A stretch of 64,000 nucleotides of DNA from an uncultured Opitutaceae bacterium (GCA_903929355.1 CAIYUN010000017.1:1-64000), one strand, 5' to 3'. Shown: positions 9,128 through 18,808, counted from the stretch's first letter. Numbers and translations are program-made. Notes: generated by a model not told the origin, from the letters alone.

Positions 9128-9988
9128 CTAGTGGGTCATGGAATAGAACAGGATGTTGATGAACATGGGGTAGGCCTGGGCCATGGAAAAGCGGTCGAAG
9201 TAGTCGCGGTTCTCGCCCTCGTGCTCCCAGCCGTCGCCGGAGTGGTTGTTGCGGCAGAGGATCGCCATCATGCGGTTCCTTTTGTCGAAGATGCCGTAAT
9301 AGTGGGCGTCGTGGTCGCCCGCGTAGTCGGCGGCATCCCAGGACGTCCCGCGGTAGCCGTAGCCGGCGCTCGGAATCTGCGGCGCATACTTGAAGTTAAA
9401 TACGGCATGGTAGACCGGGTGGTTGAGCGGCAGCTCGACCGGGTTTAGGTCCGGAAAGATCAGCTTGAACTCTGCGCGCACGTGCATCCACGACAGGTCC
9501 CCCCAAAAATCATCCGCCATCACAAAGCCGCCGTTCAGCATGTAATTGCGCAGGGCCGTGCACTCCTCGGTGGAGAGGGCCAGGTTGTCCGTCGCGGTCA
9601 TGTAGGCGAAGGGATACTCCGCCAGCTCGCTCGGCGTGATGTTGATGTATTTGTAGCCGACCCCCGCCCCGACTTTCAGGCTCGTCACCTGAAACAACCG
9701 CCAGCGAAGGTTGAGGTCGGAGTCCGGTGTGTCGTCCTGCCAGCCCCGTCCGCCGCGGCCATACCCGGACGATTGATAGATCAGCCGGGCAAAGGTGAAT
9801 ACGTCGTCCTTGAAGGCCGGTTTGATCGCATTGTTCATCTGTTCAAGAAAACCCAGCTCAGCCGGGTCGCGGATGGTCGTGGTGCGCAGGCCGCCGCGCC
9901 CGCCGTATTGGGCGCGCGCTGCGGCCGGCAGTAGCACGACGGCCAGCAGCAGAGACCAGATTGGGCGGGAGGAGAGGAGAGTCTTCAT
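9128..9988 (-). CDS. DUF4159 domain protein, exported
   Basis: 286 residues. I chose the ATG at 9988 because it is followed by a clear signal peptide ending in AARAQ near residue 27. A longer open frame upstream overlaps the TPR-peptidase gene and is not needed. A Gly/Arg-rich patch follows the signal, then the DUF4159 domain, which resembles glutamine-amidotransferase-like folds. A strand-loop with MADDFWGD is typical of the family. Only 4 bases separate it from the upstream TPR-peptidase gene, so the two form one unit. DUF4159 proteins often sit in MoxR/DUF58/BatA loci, as here. Function is unknown. Confidence 0.85.
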   Translation of the reverse strand: MKTLLSSRPIWSLLLAVVLLPAAARAQYGGRGGLRTTTIRDPAELGFLEQMNNAIKPAFKDDVFTFARLIYQSSGYGRGGRGWQDDTPDSDLNLRWRLFQVTSLKVGAGVGYKYINITPSELAEYPFAYMTATDNLALSTEECTALRNYMLNGGFVMADDFWGDLSWMHVRAEFKLIFPDLNPVELPLNHPVYHAVFNFKYAPQIPSAGYGYRGTSWDAADYAGDHDAHYYGIFDKRNRMMAILCRNNHSGDGWEHEGENRDYFDRFSMAQAYPMFINILFYSMTH

Positions 9989-9992
9989 GGCC

Positions 9993-12749
9993 TTAGAGGG
10001 TTGGTGGTTTGTCGGCGGTCGGAGCGGCCGGCGGATTCCGGGGCGGGGTCGCCCCGGCTCCAGGGTCGGAGGCGGCGTTGCCAATCGAAGGGGCGGCGGC
10101 GCCATCGGCCGCTGCGGCGGGCGGCGGCGGCAGGGTGGCGAGCAGGTCGTAGGCGGCGCGGAAACGGGGCGCGTCCTCCAACGCCTGCAGCACATGACGG
10201 CGCGCCCCCTCGGTGTCGCCGGCCATTTGCAGCTGTTTGGCCAGCCGGTAATGGATGTTCGGCTCGTCGGGCGGGTCGAGTTGGAGCAGCACGCGTGCGG
10301 CTTGGATGGCGTCGGGGCCTTCCTTCTGTTGCTCATGGGTGCTTAGCAGCGCGCGCCAGGGCGCGGCCGCGAGAGGGTTGATCGCCAGCCAGGCCTCGGC
10401 CCAGCGCGACACCGCCGTCCAGTCCTTGTCCGCAGTCGCGAGCGTCAGCAGGCGCGTGACCGGGTCCATCGCATCGGCCTCGTGCTCGACCACGGTGGTC
10501 AGCGCTGCCTTCTCCCCGGCCGTGTCGCCCAGCTTCCGGCAGCAGGTGGCCAGGAGCACCTGGGGGTTTTCCGGCCCGCGCAGGTACAGCCCGGAGGCGG
10601 TCAGTTCGGTGAGCTTCGCTTTGGCCCCGGCCCAGTCCTCCTTTTGCATCAACCCTTGGATTTCCTGCACGCGGGTGTAAAAGTTGCGCGGGTCAAGCTG
10701 CGCCAGCGCGGTCGCCGCCACCCCGGCCGCCGGGTCGGGACGGGTGAGGTCGAAGTCCCCCCCGAGCTTTTTGGCCTCGGCGCGGGCGTACTCGGCGAAG
10801 CCCTTGTCCAGCTCGTCGAGTGGCCCGAAATTCTTCTGCAGCGCCGCGTTGATTTCCATGCCCGTGCCGAGCGCGCGGAGCGTGGCCGTGAGGTGGTCGA
10901 AGCCATAGTGCCCGATGAGGAACTTCACGACCAGCATGGACTGGAAGTAGGCGAAGCCGATCTGGCGCGGGTCCGTCGCAGTGAGGAAGGCGGAGCTCAT
11001 CTTGCTCATCGGCTGCATCTTCCCCTCGGTGATGCTGTCGCGGTAGGTGAGGGACATCATCTGGCCCCAGCCGGGGTTGGCCTGCGCCTCCTCATACACC
11101 GAGATGCCCTCGCTCAGCCAGCGCGGCATCTTGTTCTGCGTGAGCGTGAGCGTGATGACATGGGTGAACTCATGCCAGAGGACGGACTCCCAGTTCGCGC
11201 TTGAGGTGGCGGGGCTGTTGACGGTGATGACCGAGCCGAAGCAAACCCCGAGGAACCCGACCACGCCCGGCACGCCGAAGGTGCGCACCGCGAAGTCGCT
11301 GGGGCTGGAGTAGATCTCGATGGTGGTCTTCTGGGTGAGGTCGAGGCCGTACTTGGCGGTGAGTTTGGCCCGGGCCCGCTCCAGCAGCGCGAGCGCGCGC
11401 TGGCCGTAGATCGGCGCCTCGTTGCCGGCCATGCGCACGAGAAAATGGTCGTCCTCGACGCTGGTGTAGGTGTCGAGGTGGTCGTGCAGGGTCACGAGGT
11501 TGAAGGCCTCCACATCGTAGCCGTCGGCCTTGTGGGCCTGGGCGGCGAGGTCCCAGCCCTCATTGGTCTGGCCGAGGCGGAGGAGATCCTGCGCCAGCTG
11601 GATGCGGGCTGGGGTGAAGTTGTCGGCAAAGACCAGCGCCTGCCGCTGCGCGGCCGCGCCGTCGCGGAACCGGTAGTTCTGCGAGAGCTTCCGGCCCATG
11701 GTGTAATCCACCTTTGGGTTGGCCTTCCAGGTCGAGAGGGCCTTGGTGCGGAGGTCGGCGGCCTGGTCGGGGTGGTTCTCGAGGTCGGCGAGCACGGCGA
11801 GCAGGGCGAGGGCGTCGGGCTGCAGTGGATTGATGGCGAGGATTTTTTGGAGGGTGTCGCGCGCGAGGGCGTGCTCCTCGGTGTCGATCAGGTGTTCGGC
11901 GAGCAGGAGGAGGGTGGGGATGTGCCGGGGGTTGAAGTCGAGCGCGCGCGCGGCGTTGGTCAGGAACGGCTCGCTGTCGCCGCTGCCCTCATACGCCGCC
12001 GCCAGGCCCCAATACATGTCCGGGTCGGAGGTGTAGAGCTTGGTGCCGTCGTTGAAGTTGCGGGCGGCGAGGGCGTAGTCGTGCTTGTCGAGGGCGAGCT
12101 GGCCGATGTCGAACGCCGCCTCCCGCAGGGGCGGCTGGTGGTTGAGGCCGGGCTTGAGGAAGTTTTCCAGCACCAGCTTGGGCTCCGCGCCGATGACGAG
12201 CGCGGCCTCGCCGACGGAGACGAGAAAAGCCGCGTCGGCGACCGCCGTGCGCGTGCGGTTGCCGAGGATGTTGTTGATCTGCTGCATGGCGGCCTCGGCC
12301 CCGTCGGCATGGTCGGTGTCGAGGGAGGCCTCGCGCAGCAGCAGGAGGAGGCGGATGCTCTCGGGCACATACCGGACGCCGCGGGCGAGCTGGGTGTGGG
12401 CGTCCTCGTAATGCCCGAGCGTGAGCAGGGCCCGGCCGCGCAGGCGCCACCATTCCTCGTTGAAGACATCGCCGGTGCAGCCCTGCTCGGCGGCGGCAAG
12501 TGCGCCCTCGTAGTCGCCCTGGCGGAACTTGTCCTGGGCGGCGGTGAGCGGGTCGGCGGGTGCGGCCGGCGTCGCGGCCGCGACCAAGGTGGTGCCCGGG
12601 CTCGCGAAGGGGTCAGCGGGGGCGGGGGCGGCCGGTTGTGCCTGGACATGGGCGGGCCACAGCAGTAGCGAAGCGACTGCCAGGCCGGCGGCCAGAAGGC
12701 TGCGGCACAGGCGGGGCGGAGCGGGGCGGCTCAGGCGCAAGAAAGCCAT
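9993..12749 (-). CDS. TPR protein with gluzincin metallopeptidase (peptidase MA-like) domain
   Basis: 918 residues from the ATG at 12749, where a signal peptide ends around residue 38; upstream Met codons give an unlikely Pro/Ala-rich extension. Repeated TPR-like helices fill residues about 60-460. A zinc-peptidase motif HEFTH lies at 526-530, with the downstream WLSEG supplying the third ligand Glu. TPR-like repeats resume in the C-terminal 200 residues. The protein is probably periplasmic. Being directly upstream of the DUF4159 gene, it probably belongs to the same envelope module. Substrate is unknown. Confidence 0.85.
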   Translation of the reverse strand: MAFLRLSRPAPPRLCRSLLAAGLAVASLLLWPAHVQAQPAAPAPADPFASPGTTLVAAATPAAPADPLTAAQDKFRQGDYEGALAAAEQGCTGDVFNEEWWRLRGRALLTLGHYEDAHTQLARGVRYVPESIRLLLLLREASLDTDHADGAEAAMQQINNILGNRTRTAVADAAFLVSVGEAALVIGAEPKLVLENFLKPGLNHQPPLREAAFDIGQLALDKHDYALAARNFNDGTKLYTSDPDMYWGLAAAYEGSGDSEPFLTNAARALDFNPRHIPTLLLLAEHLIDTEEHALARDTLQKILAINPLQPDALALLAVLADLENHPDQAADLRTKALSTWKANPKVDYTMGRKLSQNYRFRDGAAAQRQALVFADNFTPARIQLAQDLLRLGQTNEGWDLAAQAHKADGYDVEAFNLVTLHDHLDTYTSVEDDHFLVRMAGNEAPIYGQRALALLERARAKLTAKYGLDLTQKTTIEIYSSPSDFAVRTFGVPGVVGFLGVCFGSVITVNSPATSSANWESVLWHEFTHVITLTLTQNKMPRWLSEGISVYEEAQANPGWGQMMSLTYRDSITEGKMQPMSKMSSAFLTATDPRQIGFAYFQSMLVVKFLIGHYGFDHLTATLRALGTGMEINAALQKNFGPLDELDKGFAEYARAEAKKLGGDFDLTRPDPAAGVAATALAQLDPRNFYTRVQEIQGLMQKEDWAGAKAKLTELTASGLYLRGPENPQVLLATCCRKLGDTAGEKAALTTVVEHEADAMDPVTRLLTLATADKDWTAVSRWAEAWLAINPLAAAPWRALLSTHEQQKEGPDAIQAARVLLQLDPPDEPNIHYRLAKQLQMAGDTEGARRHVLQALEDAPRFRAAYDLLATLPPPPAAAADGAAAPSIGNAASDPGAGATPPRNPPAAPTADKPPTL

Positions 12750-12882
12750 CAGGACACTAAGAGGGGGCGGAATGGCGCTGGCAAGGGGCTTGCGCGGAAA
12801 TATGTAAAAAGCGGCGGGACCGGCGGGCATCGTCCCTATTGACGCGCGCCGGGGGTAAGAGGTTGCGGGGGATTGGAGGAAG

Positions 12883-12910
12883 AGTTCTTGGTTCTTCGTG
12901 CTTGGCTTGG
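12883..12910. repeat. CTTGG-word array
   Basis: A short run of TTCTTGG and TGCTTGG words lies in the 234-base gap between the lectin-domain gene and the TPR-peptidase gene. The same word type recurs at 21983-22016. Confidence 0.5.
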
Positions 12911-12983
12911 CCGCTGCTGCGGCTGCCGGCGGTGGTGGGATCGGAGCGGAAACCCCGGGTCTTGCCCGGCAGCCTGGTCCCAC

Positions 12984-14432
12984 TCAGCCGGAGGGGTGGG
13001 TGGCGTACATCACCAGCAGTTGGTAGCTGAGGAGGTCGCCTTCGCGGACGTTCACCGCATTCATCTCACCCCGGTAAAGGTATTTGATCACGATGTCCTT
13101 GACGACGTTGGGCGCAGGATCGCCCTTGAGGGGGCCATTCCCCACCACCATGGCGATGCTCTGGGGACCGACCATTTCAGTCACGAGCAGAGTGAGATCC
13201 TTCCGGCGGGTGTCCACCCCGTAAGCCGCCGAGAGAAGGGCGAGGTCGGTCGGCAAACCATCTGGTCCGCGCACGACGATGGGAACGGCGGGCGCCGACT
13301 GGACTTTGGCGACATCAATCCCGGCGCCAAGGTTGGCCAGGACCAGCTCCAGTTGGCCGACGAGGCGATTGCGGGCTCCGCCTTCGTCACCCGCCGGCAA
13401 CAGCTCCAGTTGGGCCACCGCAGTTTGAAGTTCATGAAGCGCCCGCGAGATCTTCGGTGCGGTCCTCAGATAAGAGTGGTCCTTCCCCAGCCGGTCGCCA
13501 ATCTGGTTCTGGAGTGCTATCAGGCGGGCTGAAGGGCTGGAGGGCATCGGGCCGGGGTCGGTTTCCGCCCGGGCTATCGCCAGACACCGGGCGATGGCAA
13601 CCAGAGCGTCGTTCATAGAGGCGCGGGATTTTTCGAGGTAACCACCCGGGCCAGCCTCCACGGCATTCTGGAGCGCAACGTCAACCGCGAGGAGCGCGGT
13701 TTGGACGGCGACCAGACGTGTGGTCGCCGGCGTGGGCACCGGATACACGGTCTGGCCGGCGAGATACGGCTGGTCGCCGGTGCCGGTGGAAGCATCGGCG
13801 GGGAATTCCACCACAAAACCGAGCGTGGTTTGCCCATGGTCGAGGACGTTCCAAGTTGGCTGGCGGTGGTTTGCGCCGGAGCCCATAAAATGCACGCGAT
13901 CCTCGCCCCCGCTGCCCCGGCCGTTGTCCGGCTGGCCGGGCACCCAAGCAGTGTAGTTGAACGAGCCGTTGCCCTCGAGCCACTGCCAACTTCCCCCCTC
14001 CTTCGTTGAGTTCGGCTTTTTGACTCCACCCAGCCAAGGGCCCATGCTGCTGGGGCGGCTGGCATAAGATGTGTTCTGCCAGAATTTCGGTTCGTCGATC
14101 AGGTGGAAGACAAAGTTGTTTTCCGCCGCCGAGGTGATGGCCGCGAGGTGGCCACCATGGGCAACCGCCAGGGCCTCCGCGTCAGCCCAATTGATGCCTT
14201 TGGGAGCGCAAACCGCCTGGAAATAACGGTTGTTGCCGCCGGCTGAGGCGGACCATTGGACGAGCGGTCCGGCCTCAAGCGGCTGGGCCGGGATGGGGCC
14301 CGCTCCCAAACCGAGCTGGTTGGTGGGGGATGTGGCCACGGGTGCGTCCGCTCCGCGAACGAACGCGGCGGACAGCAGCAGCGCGGCGAAGACGAACGTC
14401 GTTGGCCGGCTTGAGGCGGGTTGGAATTTCAT
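12984..14432 (-). CDS. Exported protein with C-type lectin-like domain
   Basis: 482 residues with a signal peptide cleaved near residue 27. A C-type lectin-like domain covers about 68-212: it has the WLGG strand (133-136), a QPD motif in the long-loop position (167-169) and a WNV triplet (194-196) where calcium-binding lectins have WND. QPD in animal lectins goes with galactose binding; here that is only a hint. A helical region follows to about 370, then a domain I do not recognise. The protein probably works outside the cell or in the periplasm. It is upstream of the TPR-peptidase gene but separated by 234 bases. Confidence 0.8.
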   Translation of the reverse strand: MKFQPASSRPTTFVFAALLLSAAFVRGADAPVATSPTNQLGLGAGPIPAQPLEAGPLVQWSASAGGNNRYFQAVCAPKGINWADAEALAVAHGGHLAAITSAAENNFVFHLIDEPKFWQNTSYASRPSSMGPWLGGVKKPNSTKEGGSWQWLEGNGSFNYTAWVPGQPDNGRGSGGEDRVHFMGSGANHRQPTWNVLDHGQTTLGFVVEFPADASTGTGDQPYLAGQTVYPVPTPATTRLVAVQTALLAVDVALQNAVEAGPGGYLEKSRASMNDALVAIARCLAIARAETDPGPMPSSPSARLIALQNQIGDRLGKDHSYLRTAPKISRALHELQTAVAQLELLPAGDEGGARNRLVGQLELVLANLGAGIDVAKVQSAPAVPIVVRGPDGLPTDLALLSAAYGVDTRRKDLTLLVTEMVGPQSIAMVVGNGPLKGDPAPNVVKDIVIKYLYRGEMNAVNVREGDLLSYQLLVMYATHPSG

Positions 14433-14530
14433 GGGGGCTGGAGAGGGGAAAGCCAGTGTTATTGGAGTTCAGATGGGTGGGGCTTGCCAGCCGGATTCGT
14501 CGGGTACGTCCGATCCGTCGGATGTCAGAT

Positions 14531-14557
14531 TTGTAGGAGCCTGCTTGCAGGCGATGG
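14531..14557. repeat. REP-like hairpin, resembles Pseudomonas REP core
   Basis: The sequence TGTAGGAGCCTGCTTGCAGG contains a GCCTGC/GCAGGC stem with a two-base loop, followed by CGATGG. The pattern (TGTAGGAG, a short palindrome, then CGATGG) is like REP units of Pseudomonas. It lies just past the serpin stop codon, in the 138-base gap before the lectin gene. Confidence 0.6.
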
Positions 14558-14570
14558 ATTGGGGGCACAC

Positions 14571-15833
14571 TCACCGCGGGTCGGTCACCCGGCCGAGGAA
14601 GAGGCACAAGCCGCTTTCCCGGTGCTGGATGGCGAAGAGGAAGGGGTGGTCGACATGGACGTCGATGGGCGGTGCAGGGGGGAGTTGGGGCCGGGCTCCG
14701 CCCATCATGCCCACGGCGGTGGCCGCAGCGGCCTCGGTGCCGTTCTCATCCAGCGCGAGAAAAGTTTTGTGGAAGACCGCGCCGATGGAGAGGTTTCCGT
14801 CCGGCTGGCGGGGGGCCATCCGGTCAAAATTGGCGGAGCCCGGGGGAGAATCGAAGGCCGAGTGAAGGCCGAGCGCGAGCAACCCGGTCTTGAGCGGCAT
14901 GGTTGGTGGTTCCAGGCGGAATTTTGGCAGGAACAGATTTACCTTCTGGGTGGGCGCCGTCAGCGTGGCGCAATCCTTCAGCAGTGCCGGGGTGACCATG
15001 GCGACGAGGGCGTCCAGTCCGGTCGGATTGTCCGGCAGCAGGATGAGGAACTGCAGCTCACTGCCAAGATAGGGGAGCGTCACGGCCGTATAGCCGTCGT
15101 GTTTGGCGTAGCCGAACAACGCCGCGTTTTTGCGCATGGTGGGCAGATTGGTGGTCGTGGTGCCATGCACCAGGAAGGGACGATTCGAGGTCTGGGTGGG
15201 GAGGAAGGAGTACTCCCACGCACTTTTGAAATAGAGGGCGTTGACCAGCACCAGGCGCGTGCTGCTGTCCAAGCCATTGGGGGGAATGAGATCGCGGATT
15301 TTTTGGTGGGTCTGCTCCTCCACCCAGCCGTTGATCCGCAACCGCGCCGGCTCGGCGGCGGTCTTGAAATTCGCCAGCTCCAACGGCGCCCCATAACTGT
15401 CACTTACCTGGGAAAGGAAGGACGGGCGAAATGCATACCCGGTCTGGCCGAAGAGCCGGTTCGCCAGATGCCACTCCAGCGGGCTCATGTTCCGGCCGTC
15501 GTGGGTGCGGGCTTCGGAAGCTTTCACGGCGACATCCATGGCGTCGAGAAAGGCGTGAAACGACGCGGCCAGCGGCGTGTCGTCGGCCGGGAAATGCAGC
15601 ACGCGGGCCATCTCGGCGCGGGTGTCGCCGCCGGCCCCGGCATAGGTCATGGCCAGGGCGCTTTGGATGGAGAGGGGTGAGAGCAGGACGTTTTCACCAT
15701 TCGAGGTAACTGCGACCTGGCGAAACAGCTCGATCCCCAGTTGATTGGTGGCGGTGGCGGCGGGCTCGAAGTCGGAGGCGGCGAACACCGCGGCGGGGAG
15801 GAGGGCGACCAGGGAGAGTACGGGGAATTTCAT
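14571..15833 (-). CDS. Serpin family protease inhibitor, exported
   Basis: 420 residues from the ATG at 15833, which opens a signal peptide of about 20 residues. The serpin fold is present over the full length. The hinge of the reactive loop is canonical for an inhibitory serpin: E363-N-G-T-E followed by four Ala and T-A. Standard numbering puts the cleaved bond near Gly379-Ala380, with Met376-Met377 and Arg381 close by, so the target protease class cannot be assigned. The C-terminal signature DHPFLFAI and FLGRV are present. Bacterial serpins usually protect against host, prey or own proteases. The long intergenic stretch upstream (225 bases) holds word repeats. Confidence 0.93.
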   Translation of the reverse strand: MKFPVLSLVALLPAAVFAASDFEPAATATNQLGIELFRQVAVTSNGENVLLSPLSIQSALAMTYAGAGGDTRAEMARVLHFPADDTPLAASFHAFLDAMDVAVKASEARTHDGRNMSPLEWHLANRLFGQTGYAFRPSFLSQVSDSYGAPLELANFKTAAEPARLRINGWVEEQTHQKIRDLIPPNGLDSSTRLVLVNALYFKSAWEYSFLPTQTSNRPFLVHGTTTTNLPTMRKNAALFGYAKHDGYTAVTLPYLGSELQFLILLPDNPTGLDALVAMVTPALLKDCATLTAPTQKVNLFLPKFRLEPPTMPLKTGLLALGLHSAFDSPPGSANFDRMAPRQPDGNLSIGAVFHKTFLALDENGTEAAAATAVGMMGGARPQLPPAPPIDVHVDHPFLFAIQHRESGLCLFLGRVTDPR

Positions 15834-16000
15834 GGAACTAGGAGGCGTAGGCCAGAGATGTGACGGATGAGGGGAGGGTTTGTTTCCCGGGAAAAACAGG
15901 AGAAGGTCTGATGGCGAGCGGGCACCGGGCGTATGACGCTCAACCCTATAACAAGCGAAACGGGGATTTCTTAGAAGAAAAAGAATTTTTCCCATCCTCG

Positions 16001-16037
16001 CCCCTCAACCTTTCAACCCTTCAACCCCTCAACCTTC
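16001..16037. repeat. TCAACCC-word array
   Basis: Repeated words CCTCAACC, TTTCAACCC and TTCAACCCC with a period near 9 bases. It lies between the 210-residue protein gene and the serpin gene. Next to it, 15968-15979 is a small AT-rich hairpin (TTCTT/AAGAA). Confidence 0.7.
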
Positions 16038-16058
16038 AGTCATCAGCCTTATTCCACA

Positions 16059-16691
16059 TCACCGCACCACCAGCGGCCATTGTTGCGAGCGGCCGGAGGC
16101 GGGGAGGATGACAAGGTAGCGGCCGGGCTTGAGGGTGCCGGCGGGCACGGTGAGCAGCACGAGGCTCTCGGTGGTCCGGGCGAGCAGGTTGCCTTCAATT
16201 GGCTCGAACTGAGGCACAAGGACGAGGCTGCCCGGCCGTACATATAGCAACGCACCGGTGAGCTGTTTCCTGACATCAGGGAGTGTGCAGTTGAACAACA
16301 CGGGGTAGGGCAGCAGTCCCCCCGCCTCCCCGGAGGCGGTGATGGTGGAATAGCCCTTGGGCAGCAGCGGCGCCTCCACCAACGTGTCCCCCAGGGCGGG
16401 GGGCAGTCCAGGGATGGTTTCGGAAACTGTGGCCGTGGCGTCGATGACGCTGCGCCAGTGCTTCGGGTCATCCGGACGGTCAATGCGGGCCTCAAGGCGC
16501 TGCCAGCCGGCCGTCAGTAGGCGGGTGGTGTTGGCCCGGTCCTTGGCCTCGGCATAGGGCTCGTAGGCCGGACCAGGCCGTCGATACTTGAGCGTCAGCC
16601 ATGTGTAGGGCACGATGAAGAGGAAGATCGCGAGCACGATCCATTTCATCTGCCAGGGAGTGCGGTTTTTGGACAGGCGCAGCTTTCTCAT
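16059..16691 (-). CDS. Hypothetical single-pass membrane protein
   Basis: 210 residues. A basic N-terminus is followed by one membrane helix at about residues 16-34, then a soluble part that is presumably periplasmic. The last half is beta-rich, ending in a strand-rich RYLVILPASG region. I do not recognise a family. It is divergent from proS and lies upstream of the serpin on the same strand, separated by a repeat-rich gap. Confidence 0.7.
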   Translation of the reverse strand: MRKLRLSKNRTPWQMKWIVLAIFLFIVPYTWLTLKYRRPGPAYEPYAEAKDRANTTRLLTAGWQRLEARIDRPDDPKHWRSVIDATATVSETIPGLPPALGDTLVEAPLLPKGYSTITASGEAGGLLPYPVLFNCTLPDVRKQLTGALLYVRPGSLVLVPQFEPIEGNLLARTTESLVLLTVPAGTLKPGRYLVILPASGRSQQWPLVVR

Positions 16692-17021
16692 GGAGGGCGG
16701 GAAAATTTCTTATTGGTTATTGGTTAACGCTTATGTGGCCAAGTTCCGAACCCCGGCTTCGGATAAGATCGCAGGAGTCGGACGACGATACCCGATCCAC
16801 CATCTGCTGCGAGCGCAATACTATGGCCCCCTCACCGCCGACGAGAGCTTCACCACTCGACGGCATACAAACGCAGACTCCCGGTGTTCCTGCTGCTTCC
16901 GAAATAACCCAATAAGCGATAGCCAATAAGCAATAAGCCATCCAGCCGCCCGCTTGGCAGGCAGCTGGTCCGCACAATACGGTTGCCCACACCCGCCCCC
17001 CCGGCTTCGCTGACCGGCTGC
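16692..17021. other. 330-base divergent gap holding an inverted repeat pair
   Basis: This gap lies between the divergent 210-residue gene and proS, so it must contain promoters for both. Most of it is taken by the CAATAAG-type inverted pair (16705-16939). I see no open frame or known RNA in the 167-base spacer between the arms. Confidence 0.6.
16705..16939. repeat. Inverted pair of CAATAAG/TTATTGG arrays around a 167-base spacer
   Basis: The left arm (16705-16738) contains CTTATTGG, TTATTGG and GGTTAACGCTTAT. The right arm (16906-16939) carries the inverted words CCAATAAG, GATAGCC, CAATAAG and CAATAAGC. The arms are imperfectly complementary. A close relative with better arms lies at 28341-28591. 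The spacers of the two copies do not look alike. Confidence 0.75.
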
Positions 17022-18788
17022 ATGAAACTCTGGTCCCAATTCTTCATCCCGACCCTCAAGGAGAGCCCCGCCGACGCGGACATCACCTCCCACAAGCTGC
17101 TCGTGCGTGCCGGCCTGGTGCGCAAACTGGCCGGCGGACTCTACACCTACCTGCCCCTCGGCCTGCGGGTCATGCGGAAGATCACGCAGATCTGCCGCGA
17201 GGAGATCGAGCGGGGTGGCGGGATCGAGCTCGAGATGCCCCACCTGCACCCGGTGGAGAACTGGCAGCACGGGCCGCGCTGGCCGGCGGCGCGCGAGATC
17301 ATGTTCCGTGCCGACAGCGCGGGCGACGGCAAGCGCCCGTCGCGTGAGCCGGAGTTTGTCCTCGGGCCGACCCACGAGGAGGTCATCACCCCGCTGGTGA
17401 AGGCCGAGATCACCAGCTACCGCGACCTGCCGAAAAACTTTTACCAGATTGCGACCAAGTTTCGCAACGAGATCCGCCCACGCTACGGCCTGATGCGCGC
17501 CCGGGAGTTCGTGATGATGGACGCCTACTCGTTCGACGTGGACGACCCCCACGCCATCGTGAGCTACCAGAGGATGAAGGCGGCCTACGAGGCGTTTTTC
17601 CGCCGCATCGGCGCGCACGCCATCGCGGTCGAGGCCGACACCGGCGTGATGGGCGGCAGCTTCTCGCACGAGTTCATGGTGCCCGCCGAGGTCGGCGACG
17701 ACGATGTGATCTACTGCGAGGCCAGCGGCTACGCGGCCAACCGCGAGAAGGCCACCAGCGCCCTGGTGCCGAAGGACCTGGCCGACGCGGCGCCCGTCGG
17801 CGCGACAGAGCTATTTCCCACCCCCGGCATCGTGACCATCGCGGCGTTGGAGGCCGCGCCCTATTCCGTACCCGCGGACCAGCAGTTTAAGACCCTCGTC
17901 TTCATGGGCGACGGCAAGCCGTTTGTGGTCATCCTGCGCGGCGGCGACGAGCTGGAGGAGGCGAAGCTCGGGTCGCTCGGGTTCACGCTGTTCCGCCCGG
18001 CGACGCCGGAGGAGATCGAGCCGGTCATGGGCGCCCGGCCGGGCAGCCTCGGCGCGGTGCGCGGGACGATCAAAAACGCCGGCGCGCTCGCGGGGGTGTT
18101 TGCCGATTACGCCATCCGCCTGATCGGCAACGGCGTGACGGGGGCGAACCAGGATGGACACCATTTGCGGAATGTGAACGTGGCGCGCGACCTCGCGGTC
18201 ACCAAATTTGGCGACTTCCGTCGCGTGCGGCCGGGTGAGCCGTGTCCGCTGTCGGGTCAGCCGCTGCAGGTGCGGCGCGGCATCGAGGTCGGGCACATCT
18301 TCAAGCTCGGCACCAAATACTCGGAGAAATACGGCGCGGCCTACACCGACGACCAGAAGCAGTCGCACCCGATGGTGATGGGCTGCTATGGCATCGGCAT
18401 CGGCCGGACCATGCAGGCGGTGATCGAGCAGAGCCATGATGCCGACGGCATCGTTTGGCCGTGGGCCATCGCGCCGTATCAAGTGCTGGTCTGCGTGCTC
18501 GACCCGCAACTGCCGGAGGCGATGGAGCTGGCGACGCGGCTGGCGGCGGCGGCGGAGGCCGCCGGGGCCGACGTGCTGGTGGACGACCGGGCCGAGCGGC
18601 CCGGGGTGAAGTTCAAGGACGCCGACCTGATCGGGATCCCGTTGCGCGTGACCATCGGTGGCAAAGGTCTGAAGGAAGGCATCATCGAGCTGAAGGCGCG
18701 GACGAGCAAGGACGTGAGGAAAGTCCCGCTGGCGGAGGCGGAGACCCAACTCGCCGCGGCGGTGCATTCCTGTAGGGGCGTTGCTTGA
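17022..18788 (+). CDS. proS: Proline--tRNA ligase
   Basis: 588 residues from the ATG at 17022, where the usual start MKLWSQFF is found. It is the bacterial long type: a class II synthetase core, an editing (YbaK-like) insert in the middle (about residues 225-400), and an anticodon-binding domain at the C-terminus. Class II motif 2 is visible in KFRNEIRPRYGLMRAREF and motif 3 in YGIGIGRTMQA. It attaches proline to tRNA in the cytoplasm. It stands alone, convergent with the DUF1080 gene. Confidence 0.97.
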   Translation: MKLWSQFFIPTLKESPADADITSHKLLVRAGLVRKLAGGLYTYLPLGLRVMRKITQICREEIERGGGIELEMPHLHPVENWQHGPRWPAAREIMFRADSAGDGKRPSREPEFVLGPTHEEVITPLVKAEITSYRDLPKNFYQIATKFRNEIRPRYGLMRAREFVMMDAYSFDVDDPHAIVSYQRMKAAYEAFFRRIGAHAIAVEADTGVMGGSFSHEFMVPAEVGDDDVIYCEASGYAANREKATSALVPKDLADAAPVGATELFPTPGIVTIAALEAAPYSVPADQQFKTLVFMGDGKPFVVILRGGDELEEAKLGSLGFTLFRPATPEEIEPVMGARPGSLGAVRGTIKNAGALAGVFADYAIRLIGNGVTGANQDGHHLRNVNVARDLAVTKFGDFRRVRPGEPCPLSGQPLQVRRGIEVGHIFKLGTKYSEKYGAAYTDDQKQSHPMVMGCYGIGIGRTMQAVIEQSHDADGIVWPWAIAPYQVLVCVLDPQLPEAMELATRLAAAAEAAGADVLVDDRAERPGVKFKDADLIGIPLRVTIGGKGLKEGIIELKARTSKDVRKVPLAEAETQLAAAVHSCRGVA

Positions 18789-18808
18789 CGACACCAAGCA
18801 TTACATCC

